Shown: in pieces, positions 56,568-63,743 of the stretch | Position numbering within the stretch: the stretch's first letter is position 1 | How the letters are laid out: each line of letters opens with the position of its first letter | Notes under the pieces: model-generated | The model's input: the letters and a program-made list of their open reading frames with translations, nothing else | The model's database searches: none | Told to the model about the DNA's origin: nothing | Made by a program: the position numbers and the translations under genes | Source of the DNA: Sphingobacterium detergens | Lineage (GTDB): Bacteria; Bacteroidota; Bacteroidia; Sphingobacteriales; Sphingobacteriaceae | Direction: 5' to 3' | Assembly: GCF_003610355.1 (NCBI RefSeq) | Contig: NZ_RAPY01000001.1 | Span: 744,001 to 808,000 of the forward strand | DNA: 64,000 nucleotides

Positions 56568-57497
56568 ATGTCAAAGAAAGAATCAGTATTGATCAGGATC
56601 AATAACATCGCTGACTATCATGAAGCATTGCAGCTCCCCAAACCCCAGCATCCGCTTTTTAGCATCACGGATTTTTCAAAAAACAAACATACGCATCCTG
56701 CGGTCGAGACCACCTTTCAGCTCAATTTATACTGCATTTCTGTCAAAGAAGATGCGCAATGCGTCTTGCGATATGGGCCACATCAATATGACTTTAGGGA
56801 AGGCCTGATGACCTTCTTTAAACCCGGCCAGACCATAAGCGTTGATCCGACGACCGTCCATGCCGAAGTAGGCTATTCCCTAGTTTTTCATCCCGACTTT
56901 ATCCGCAGCTATGACCTGGCAAACAAAATCGGCAGCTACAGTTTTTTTGACTATGAAGTCAACGAAGCGCTTTTTCTGTCCGACCGGGAAAAAGAGCAGA
57001 TCCGAAATATTGGGAAAGGGATCATAAGCGAGTATGAAAATACGATTGACAGCTATAGCCAGGATGCTATTGTCAGTTTCATTGATCTATTGCTGGTTTA
57101 TTCGCAGCGGTTTTATAACCGGCAGTTTATTACACGTAAGGTACACAATGTCCCTTTGGTCAGTCGGTTCGAACAATTATTGGATCACTATTTTAATGAC
57201 GAAACCGAACGCAACGGTTTACCACAGGTTGGGTATTTTGCCGAACAGCTCCATATGTCGAAAAACTATTTAAGTGATTTATTACGTTCACAGACCGGTG
57301 AGAGCGCACAGAACCATATCCAACATAAGCTCATTGAAAAAGCGAAAGATCTACTGTCCGGATCCGAACTTTCCGTTGCCGAGATTGCCTATCAACTGGG
57401 TTTTGAACAGCCGCAGTCACTCAATCGTTTATTCAAAAAGAAAACAGCGGTCTCACCGCTTGAATTTAGAAGAAGGATGAACTTTAACAAGCTTTGA
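56568..57497 (+). CDS. AraC-family regulator (paralogue B)
   Basis: About 309 aa; the ATG at 56568 starts the recognisable MSKKESVLIRINNIADYHEAL. Cupin-type sensor (about 25-190) and HTH domain (about 205-305, VGYFAEQLHMSKNYLSDLLRSQTGESAQNHIQHKLI, LSVAEIAYQLGFEQPQSLNRLFKKKTAVSPLEFR). It is clearly paralogous to the regulator at 50246 (shared NEALFLS, LLLVYSQRFYNRQFITRK). It probably senses the substrate of the upstream aldo/keto reductase. Confidence 0.9.
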   Translation: MSKKESVLIRINNIADYHEALQLPKPQHPLFSITDFSKNKHTHPAVETTFQLNLYCISVKEDAQCVLRYGPHQYDFREGLMTFFKPGQTISVDPTTVHAEVGYSLVFHPDFIRSYDLANKIGSYSFFDYEVNEALFLSDREKEQIRNIGKGIISEYENTIDSYSQDAIVSFIDLLLVYSQRFYNRQFITRKVHNVPLVSRFEQLLDHYFNDETERNGLPQVGYFAEQLHMSKNYLSDLLRSQTGESAQNHIQHKLIEKAKDLLSGSELSVAEIAYQLGFEQPQSLNRLFKKKTAVSPLEFRRRMNFNKL

Positions 57498-57830
57498 CTT
57501 TGCTGCAACCATCTTTAAAATTTTGGCGCATACATTTACATTGTTCTATTGCGCAAGACCGAAAGGCAGTGTTTTTCGGTCGTAAGCGTGGCAAGCTCCA
57601 ACAAATTGATGTAGCATGATTAATTGCGTGCGGGGTACGTTGGCGCGGGATAATCCCTGTCGACATGCATCTGATTAATCAAAATCTCATTGATCAGGTG
57701 GCGCATTGGCTTGTCATTAACCGCAATTTTTACAATTTTGTTTTTGTAATAGATATCACCTTCAAATTCGCTTTGGATTTTCTCCGCGAATGTAGGCGAT
57801 ATCTTAACTGCCGCCGGCAGCTCAGGTGCC
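57498..57830. other. Gene-poor stretch with decayed sequence
   Basis: No convincing gene. A minus-strand open frame between 57620 and 57886 contains EGDIYYKNKIVKIAVNDKP, which reads like real protein, but its N-terminus is simply the antisense of an AraC fragment, so at most it is the tail of a lost gene. A hairpin GACCGAAA/TTTCGGTC at 57557-57581 may be a weak terminator for the AraC gene. Together with the next feature this is recombination debris. Confidence 0.5.
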
Positions 57831-57887
57831 GAAGCCTGACAACATTTAAGCGGGACTTCAAAAAGACTTTCACCATGACTCCACAAC
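57831..57887 (+). pseudogene. Fragment of a second AraC gene
   Basis: 57 bp nearly identical (two substitutions) to 54052-54108 of the intact AraC gene, encoding RSLTTFKRDFKKTFTMTPQ from the first HTH. Sequence on both sides is unrelated. The 3' end of the same gene reappears 2.1 kb further on, at 59984. Confidence 0.85.
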
Positions 57888-58047
57888 CCATATATTCAAT
57901 GTTGCCAAAGTATTTCAATTGGTTTAACAATCCCCCAGCTTATTCGCATTTCGAGATTAATAAAATTGAACCTTAATAAGGGAAAAAGATTTGAAGTAAA
58001 TATTTTTTTATACATTTGCATAACTGGTTATATAATTAATTATTATT

Positions 58048-59004
58048 ATGAACATATTTGAAAAAACTGGTAAAATGGCATTAGGCAGTAGGCTGCGCTT
58101 TATGGCTTCACAGATTACCGAAGAAGCAGCCAAGATTTATGAACTGTACGATGTAGATTTTTCACCAAAATGGTTTCCTGTATTTTTTGTACTGTCAGAA
58201 GACGGAACAAAAACGATAACGGAAATAGCGAACGAAATAGGACATTCTCAACCGTCTGTTACAAAAATCATTAAAGAAATGGCTTTAGCCGGATTAGTTA
58301 TAGACAATATTAAGTCCAATGACAAACGCAGGAATGTAGCAGGACTGACCGAAAAGGGAATAAAGCTTTCTGAAAAAATAAAAGTACAAATTGGCGATGT
58401 TGATCATGCAATCAATGAAATTATCAATGAGGCTACGCACAACCTTTGGGAAGCTCTGGCTGAGTGGGAATTTTTACTTGATCAAAAACCTTTACTGAAA
58501 AGAGTACAGGAACAAAAAAAACTCCGTGAAAGTAAGGATGTACAAATCGTACCCTACGAGCCTAAATACAAAACCGCTTTTAAAGCGTTAAATGAAGAAT
58601 GGATATCCACTTACTTTGAAATGGAAGAAGCCGACTATAAAGCATTGGATAATCCTGAAGATTATATCTTGGCAAAGGGAGGAAAAATATTTGTAGCATT
58701 ATACAACAGCGAACCACTTGGCGTTTGCGCACTAATGAAAATGGATGACCCCAACTATGATTTTGAGCTTGCAAAAATGGCTGTTTCACCAAAAGTTCAA
58801 GGCAAAAATATAGGCTGGTTACTTGGACAGGCTGCTATAAATTCAGCCAAAGATCTGGGAGCATCAAAAATATATCTTGAAAGCAATACTATTTTAAAAC
58901 CAGCCATTAATTTGTATTACAAGTTAGGTTTTAACAAGATAGTAGGACATTCAACTCCTTATAAACGTTGCAATATTCAAATGGAATTACAATTAAAAGA
59001 TTAA
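58048..59004 (+). CDS. MarR-GNAT fusion protein
   Basis: A 318-aa fusion. Residues about 1-150 form a MarR winged helix (TITEIANEIGHSQPSVTKIIKEMALAGLVIDN, KSNDKRRNVAGLTEKG). Residues about 160-318 form a GNAT acetyltransferase domain with the acetyl-CoA loop VSPKVQGKNIGWLLGQAA and NLYYKLGFNKI. Such proteins are common stand-alone regulators that may couple acetylation to transcription; the target is not known. The DUF2000 gene starts 3 bp after its stop. The pair sits in DNA that seems to have replaced the middle of a duplicated AraC gene. Confidence 0.92.
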   Translation: MNIFEKTGKMALGSRLRFMASQITEEAAKIYELYDVDFSPKWFPVFFVLSEDGTKTITEIANEIGHSQPSVTKIIKEMALAGLVIDNIKSNDKRRNVAGLTEKGIKLSEKIKVQIGDVDHAINEIINEATHNLWEALAEWEFLLDQKPLLKRVQEQKKLRESKDVQIVPYEPKYKTAFKALNEEWISTYFEMEEADYKALDNPEDYILAKGGKIFVALYNSEPLGVCALMKMDDPNYDFELAKMAVSPKVQGKNIGWLLGQAAINSAKDLGASKIYLESNTILKPAINLYYKLGFNKIVGHSTPYKRCNIQMELQLKD

Positions 59005-59007
59005 AAA

Positions 59008-59418
59008 ATGTATGATAAAAAAGTAGCAATAGTTATTAAAGACGAGTTATTAATTTGGCAAAAACTAAATGTGGTATCATTTCTGGCAAGTAGTATTGCG
59101 ATTCAGTTTCCCGAAACTCATGGTAATGATTTTATTACTGCAGACAATGTGAAATTTCTTCCGTTTTTGAAGCATCCAGTACTTATTTACAAGGCTGAAT
59201 CACAAGAAAAATTACAACGAGCATTCCTCCGTTCAAAAGACAGAGGACTTGCCATTGGTATTTACACAAAACCACTTTTTGACACACGTTCTGGTGAGGA
59301 AAATATTTTGGAAATCGCAAAACGTAGTACAGACGATTTGGATCTAGTAGGTATTATCGTCTATGGTGAAAATAAGAAAGTCGATAAGGCATTCGATGGA
59401 TTAAAATTCCACGAATAG
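59008..59418 (+). CDS. DUF2000 family protein
   Basis: A 136-aa cytoplasmic protein. MYDKKVAIVIKDELLIWQKLNVVSFLASSIA and HPVLIYKAESQEKLQRAFLRSKDRGLAIGIYT match the DUF2000 family, which has a peptidyl-tRNA-hydrolase-like fold and no settled function. It forms a tight operon with the MarR-GNAT gene (3-bp gap), which is the only functional hint. Confidence 0.82.
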   Translation: MYDKKVAIVIKDELLIWQKLNVVSFLASSIAIQFPETHGNDFITADNVKFLPFLKHPVLIYKAESQEKLQRAFLRSKDRGLAIGIYTKPLFDTRSGEENILEIAKRSTDDLDLVGIIVYGENKKVDKAFDGLKFHE

Positions 59419-59452
59419 ACAACAATTGTAGCTATCATCACTGGTTCACAGC

Positions 59453-59525
59453 GTGCGCCTTGCCATTATTTATGGACGTCTTCGCTTACAGTAGCGTCCC
59501 AGTATCTGACTGGTCGCTAAACCTA
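59453..59525 (-). pseudogene. Decayed copy of the small membrane-protein gene end
   Basis: About 73 bp resemble 62967-63038 (the terminator arm and 3' end of the 57-aa gene) at most positions, for example GCCTTGCCATT, TATGGACGTCTTCG and GACTGGTCGC. No open frame is left. It lies in the 223-bp gap after the DUF2000 gene, whose remainder shows nothing recognisable. Confidence 0.7.
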
Positions 59526-59641
59526 TGGTCAATAACGTTTATTGGGCCTGATCTCAAATTTGATTTTGACAGGTTAGCAATATCTATGGATTATGGCTAT
59601 ATTAGAAACAAATCCAATGTGGACTAAACAATAGTAAAGAT

Positions 59642-59962
59642 ATGAGTATAGCTGATTTTGATGAAATCATTCGCCGCAGTATGGAAATTAGAAAAAAATA
59701 TCGCGAACTGGAATTGCTGCACCATGGAAGTGAATGGACTGTGGAGGAGGATGCGCTGGCTTATTTAACGGATGCTGGTCTAGTAGGCAGAAACGTTATG
59801 TCGCAACAACAACGTTGGCCGAAAGCCGGTTCTGAAGCGGAATTGAAACATAAACTTGGCGAAAACATTTGGTGGCTGATTGTCTTGGCGGAAAGATCTG
59901 GAATTGATATTAGGGAGGCCGTTGATCAATTTTTAACCAAAACGGAGGACGCTTTAAAATAG
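59642..59962 (+). CDS. Small helical protein, possibly MazG-like
   Basis: A 106-aa protein, probably all-helical: FDEIIRRSMEIRKKYRELELLHHGSEWTVEEDALAYLTDAGLVGR, then ELKHKLGENIWWLIVLAERSGIDIREAVDQFLTKTE. The second half resembles the last helices of MazG-type nucleotide pyrophosphohydrolases, but the full EExxE/ExxD metal set is not clear, so the family call is tentative. No signal peptide. It ends 21 bp before the AraC 3'-end repeat copy B. Confidence 0.55.
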   Translation: MSIADFDEIIRRSMEIRKKYRELELLHHGSEWTVEEDALAYLTDAGLVGRNVMSQQQRWPKAGSEAELKHKLGENIWWLIVLAERSGIDIREAVDQFLTKTEDALK

Positions 59963-59983
59963 GTATGTAATTCCACAAAATCG

Positions 59984-60069
59984 CCCCTATCCTAGTTTCA
60001 GGCATTCTTTTCTTCCTGCAGCTCCAAAAGATACAATTGCCTACGAATAGGGTCTTCGTCTATATTGGG
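59984..60069. repeat. 3'-end AraC repeat, copy B
   Basis: 86 bp matching 54270-54350, including the final codons and stop of the AraC gene (CCCCTATCCTAG) and its downstream DNA. No AraC gene is present before this copy, so it marks the far edge of an interrupted duplicate. Confidence 0.88.
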
Positions 60070-60098
60070 GTGCTCATTCAGTCCGGAAAGATATTATT

Positions 60099-60896
60099 TT
60101 ATTCCCTTTGTTTCGGCTTCCAATAGATCTTTTCGATATCGAATTTCTTGGTTTGCGGATTGAAACGGTATTGTATGGCGTTTCCGTTGAGGCAGTTTCC
60201 ATAAGATTCCTGCACTAAATACCAGGAGCTTTCGATTTCAATTTTATCATTTTTAGAAAAGTCGTATTCGAAAATAAGATCTTCCAACTCATCAAACTTC
60301 TCGCTACAATGTTCTACCGGGTCAGTCTTTTTCAAAGTCTCCCTGAAGCCAGAAAGCATGGACTCCCCTTCTTTGTACTCTTTTAGTTTGTTAGACCTAA
60401 CTTCATAAAAATTCAGGGTATGACCATCTCCGACATGATCATCTGTAATAACAATGGTTGAACCATCGGTGGCATGATACAGGTTGATTGACCAAATGCC
60501 GTCAACAATCATAAAGCCTGCCCTGTCCGGTTCAAAATACTTCTGTTTAGAAAACTTGGTAGTAGCATCACTATAAAAATTATTGGCTTTTATTTCATTA
60601 TACCATTTTAATCGATCTTCCGGTTTCCATTCCCAGCTTGAAAATGCGTCGTCCGGCAATAATAAGATCAGGTCGAGTAAAGTTTTATGCTGGGTGAAAT
60701 TGATAGAAACTTTATCTTTTATAGCTGTGTTTCCTCCCCTGTCTATAGCACCAGTTTTTACACTGTCTTTTTTGGGAATTCCTGCCGAATTATCTCCGGT
60801 TTTCCTTGTTGTCACATGCCCACAGGCCCCCAGTATAAAAATAAGCGCAAGCAGAATAGAAAAAAAACCTAAATGTCTTCCTGATATTCGCTGCAT
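60099..60896 (-). CDS. Lipoprotein of unknown function
   Basis: About 265 aa. The ATG at 60896 gives a lipoprotein signal, FSILLALIFILGAC; the longer frame adds 11 residues. A polar linker (about 30-65) is followed by a mixed alpha/beta domain with LPDDAFSSWEWKPEDRLKWYNEIKANN, FMIVDGIWSINLYHATDGSTIVITDD and a C-terminal beta strand region ending EKIYWKPKQRE. I do not recognise the family. It appears monocistronic. Confidence 0.75.
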   Translation of the reverse strand: MQRISGRHLGFFSILLALIFILGACGHVTTRKTGDNSAGIPKKDSVKTGAIDRGGNTAIKDKVSINFTQHKTLLDLILLLPDDAFSSWEWKPEDRLKWYNEIKANNFYSDATTKFSKQKYFEPDRAGFMIVDGIWSINLYHATDGSTIVITDDHVGDGHTLNFYEVRSNKLKEYKEGESMLSGFRETLKKTDPVEHCSEKFDELEDLIFEYDFSKNDKIEIESSWYLVQESYGNCLNGNAIQYRFNPQTKKFDIEKIYWKPKQRE

Positions 60897-61014
60897 CTTG
60901 CTATCGTATTTTGCGGAAAAGATTTTCAATTGCTTTTATTTTTTTGTTTTATTCACTTTGATTGCCGACAATTTCAAAAGAAACGGGGAATATTTCAACC
61001 TGATAAAATAACTT

Positions 61015-62184
61015 TTATCCGTGATGATCTCCGCCAAAAAAACTAATCATTGTAGTTAGTGCATTTTTACTGTGCATTTTTTCTCCATTTTCAAGCGATT
61101 CCTGTGCAATAAGCGAAGCTCTCTTTTGCATTGTTTTTTCGTAAACAGCAATTGCTTCTTTTATTGAATTGTATTTGTCAGTTGTCAAGCATTCACTCAA
61201 TTCCAAAGCATCGAGCATTGCCATATTTACACCTTCGCCTGCAAAAGGTGGCATTACGTGTGCTGCATCGCCGACCAAAGTTAGGTTTGCGATGGTTTCC
61301 CAGGTTTGGTTTAACGGCATACAGTTTATAGGTCGTGGAATAAATGGCGTTTGTACATTTTCAAATAGTTCATACCAAATATCGCTCCAGTCAAAATAGG
61401 TGGTCTTAAACCATTCAAGCAGTTGTGATTTATCCGAAAAATCTAAATTGCTTTTTGCAGCCCAATTTTCCTCAGCTTTAAAACTTGCATAAAACCCGAT
61501 TTCATTATTCGCTTTTTGCCCCATCAAAATATCTTTCTCGTTTCCAAATGCCATTATTTTTCCGCCCCGAAGTATTCCTGAGATTTTTGGCAGGGATTTA
61601 TCGGCTTCATATACATTCCCTTCAAGCATTGTAATACCTGAATAGAAGGATTTAATATCGGTTATGTAGGGTCTTATTTTTGAATTTGCACCATCAGCAG
61701 CTATTACAATGTCGGCATAGGATGTAGTCTCGTTTTTGAATTGTAGCAACCAGCCTTCATTTTGTTTTTGCATGGAAAGAAAATGACTGTTCCACAAAAT
61801 GGTATCATCTTGTAAAGAGTCTATTAAAATTCTTCGTAATGTGCCACGGTCTATTTCCGGACGAAAATGTTCGTGTCCAAAATCTTCGGTTTGTACAGTT
61901 TCGTGGTCACTAAAAAATATCTCTGCTTTTTCATTGGTGATTGTCGTTTTGTCGGCTCCAGGCATATAGTTCTTTTTGAACTCATCCAATAAATTGGCTT
62001 TTTCTAAAGCAGCCAAACCTGAATTGTCGTGCAAGTCAAGTGGCGAACCTTGCACCCGTGCATTTTTATCAATATCTCTTTCATACACTTTTACATCAAC
62101 TCCTTTCAGTTGCAAAAGTTTAGCCAATGTCAGTCCACCTGGTCCACCGCCAACAATGGCTATTTTTTTGTTTTTAATCAACAT
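61015..62184 (-). CDS. FAD-dependent monooxygenase, TetX-related
   Basis: A 389-aa group A flavin monooxygenase. FAD-binding motif KKIAIVGGGPGGLTLAKLLQLKGVDVKVYER, second motif RPEIDRGTLRRILIDSL, NADPH/FAD motif ADIVIAADGANSKIRPYI and GDAAHVMPPFAGEGVNMAMLDALEL are all intact. Length and local motifs (SPLDLHDNSGLAALEKANLL, GDAAHxMPPFAGxGVN) parallel TetX, the tetracycline-inactivating enzyme first found in Bacteroidota. The overall match by eye is far from identical, so the natural substrate is probably another aromatic compound. It lies just downstream of a broken NTF2-like gene on the same strand. Confidence 0.9.
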   Translation of the reverse strand: MLIKNKKIAIVGGGPGGLTLAKLLQLKGVDVKVYERDIDKNARVQGSPLDLHDNSGLAALEKANLLDEFKKNYMPGADKTTITNEKAEIFFSDHETVQTEDFGHEHFRPEIDRGTLRRILIDSLQDDTILWNSHFLSMQKQNEGWLLQFKNETTSYADIVIAADGANSKIRPYITDIKSFYSGITMLEGNVYEADKSLPKISGILRGGKIMAFGNEKDILMGQKANNEIGFYASFKAEENWAAKSNLDFSDKSQLLEWFKTTYFDWSDIWYELFENVQTPFIPRPINCMPLNQTWETIANLTLVGDAAHVMPPFAGEGVNMAMLDALELSECLTTDKYNSIKEAIAVYEKTMQKRASLIAQESLENGEKMHSKNALTTMISFFGGDHHG

Positions 62185-62262
62185 ATTTTTTAGTCAAATT
62201 ATTCTGGTTTCTATTTGTGGCGAATTGAGGAAAGTCTGCCCTGGTTCTTCGTCCGTTTTTTG

Positions 62263-62709
62263 TTAATCCTGTGTATTCGCAGTAATCACTGCCATTGTAT
62301 CCATATAATCTCGCCAATAAACTATTTTTCTGTCCTTAATGGTTATGATAGAGCAAAAGCGGTTATCATACGGTTTGCGAGTTGAAGGAACTGTACCGTG
62401 AACTTCGTATTCAAGAATGATTACATTTTCGGGTTTTGCAGATTTATAAATTCGCAAATTATCGGCTGAAGTAAGTAGATTGTTGTAACCGCCAAACCAA
62501 TCCATATACTTTTTTCGTCCTTCAATTTTTGTCGGAAATCCTTTGAAAATGTATAAAAACTCAAACACACAATCTTCTGCAACTGCGTCCTAAAAATGTT
62601 CGCCCTCAACTTCGCCTTTTAATCCTTCCATGATAATTTGATAAAAAGGTGCTGCATTTTCCCTGAAAGCAGGATGACTTCTGTCCACTTTTGCTATTTT
62701 ATTTTCCAT
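62263..62709 (-). pseudogene. NTF2-like gene with an internal amber codon
   Basis: From ATG 62709 the frame reads MENKIAKVDRSHPAFRENAAPF up to HF, then TAG (62590-62592) at codon 40, and continues in the same frame DAVAEDCVFEFLYIF to 62263. The whole is about 148 codons, a normal SnoaL/NTF2-like length. TGG (Trp) to TAG is the simplest change. The downstream part alone (62568 onwards) lacks the first helix and is unlikely to fold. It was probably co-transcribed with the monooxygenase 78 bp downstream. Confidence 0.8.
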
Positions 62710-62936
62710 TTTTTCAAATAAATTTCACTAGTTAAATATATAAAAAAATGTGTGACAAATTAATTCATCTATTTTGAATTCTATCCACAAACAAAATATA
62801 ATGAATCTCTGTTCGACGATTAAAAAGCGGCAATATGGTCGATAAACCTTAATCTACTACAGCGATCTGAAATAGTTTGGAAATCATTGCTCCATGGCAA
62901 ACTTCTCCATTCCAACGAGCTAAAAAACCAATATCG

Positions 62937-62974
62937 TTTTAAAAAGAACAAGGCGCACCCAAACGGTGCACCTT
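62937..62974 (-). terminator. Terminator of the small membrane-protein operon
   Basis: AAGGCGCACC (62950-62959) pairs with GGTGCACCTT (62965-62974), with one G-U pair and a CAAAC loop. On the minus strand it is followed by GTTCTTTTT. It lies 8 bp beyond the stop of the 57-aa gene. The rest of the 62710-62982 gap shows nothing else. Confidence 0.8.
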
Positions 62975-62982
62975 GCCATCCA

Positions 62983-63156
62983 TTATGGACGTCTTCGTTT
63001 ACTATAGCGCCCCAGCAAACGACTGGTCGCAAAACTTACCAGTGTACCCAAAGCAGCCATAAGGACCGTCTGCAGTACATCGCCAAGCGAGATACTCGCC
63101 CAGATGGAGCAGATTGTTCCACCGATTGTGGAGATACGGAGATCATTCAGCTTCAT
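62983..63156 (-). CDS. 57-aa small membrane protein, holin-like
   Basis: Reads MKLNDLRISTIGGTICSIW, then ASISLGDVLQTVLMAALGTLVSFA, and ends LLGRYSKRRRP. One or two hydrophobic helices with a basic tail are typical of small holins or toxin-like membrane proteins. Its ATG overlaps the end of the 74-aa gene by 14 bp, so the two are translationally coupled. A terminator follows at once. A decayed copy of its 3' end lies at 59453. Confidence 0.65.
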   Translation of the reverse strand: MKLNDLRISTIGGTICSIWASISLGDVLQTVLMAALGTLVSFATSRLLGRYSKRRRP

Positions 63157-63367
63157 CGGCTTTGCTCCTTTCCAATGCTTCCTTAGAGCCTTTCTCTGGT
63201 ATGTCGTGAGCCTCTGGCAGGGGCTCCTCCTGATCCAATACTGTCTCCACGATCCCTAGCCCCAAAGCTAGGTATTTTAATACATTCCCTACCTTACCTG
63301 GTAGTTTAACAGGTGCCGCCAGCACCAGCTGCAGCACCTGCCCGATTTTGTTAACGATTTTTTTCAT
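63143..63367 (-). CDS. 74-aa small membrane-associated protein
   Basis: MKKIVNKIGQVLQLVLAAPV followed by KLPGKVGNVLKYLALGLGIVETVL gives an amphipathic or hydrophobic first half. The second half is acidic (LDQEEPLPEAHDIPEKGSKEALERSKADEAE). Family not recognised. It overlaps the next small gene and follows the DUF5675 gene on the same strand, which suggests a common function. Confidence 0.6.
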   Translation of the reverse strand: MKKIVNKIGQVLQLVLAAPVKLPGKVGNVLKYLALGLGIVETVLDQEEPLPEAHDIPEKGSKEALERSKADEAE

Positions 63368-63743
63368 TTCTGTTACTCTAAATAGGCAGGATTAGCGATC
63401 AGAAGCAAGATATTCCGACCGCTAATCCTGCCTCTCCACCAATACCCCTTTCGATAAATATTGAAGGGCAAAGAATAAGTGACATTGTTTCCCCATCCTC
63501 CAACACACACTTTTCGTTAAGCTAAGGAGATCATAGAATTGAAAGCCTAGCGTTCCGACTACCAATCTCCTTCCTCCACTACACCTTTCGATAAACATGC
63601 CTTGCGTTCCGACTGCTTATCGCTGACGCAAGATGAGGATAGCGTAAATCACTGTCCGAGCGTAGCGAGTTTGATTTATGCCGTCAGCTTGCTAAGAAGA
63701 TGGCACAAAGGAATGCAGCAGGCAATTCCAGATCTCCAAAGCC
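63368..63743. other. Intergenic region with a long inverted repeat
   Basis: Contains a perfect 14-bp inverted repeat, AGGCAGGATTAGCG/CGCTAATCCTGCCT, at 63384-63433, just upstream of the 74-aa gene. Two related stretches, TTCCGAC...CCTTTCGATAAA, lie near 63414-63460 and 63554-63595, and a third TTCCGAC is at about 63606. No convincing gene is present; the 63602-63862 plus-strand frame is low-complexity and antisense to DUF5675. Confidence 0.55.

Noticed and set aside
57620..57886. Minus-strand open frame as a complete gene
   Set aside because: Its first third is the antisense of an AraC HTH fragment; only a remnant is plausible.
61015..62184. Annotation as a tetracycline-resistance gene
   Set aside because: Motifs and length match the TetX family but many positions differ; resistance cannot be claimed from homology at this distance.
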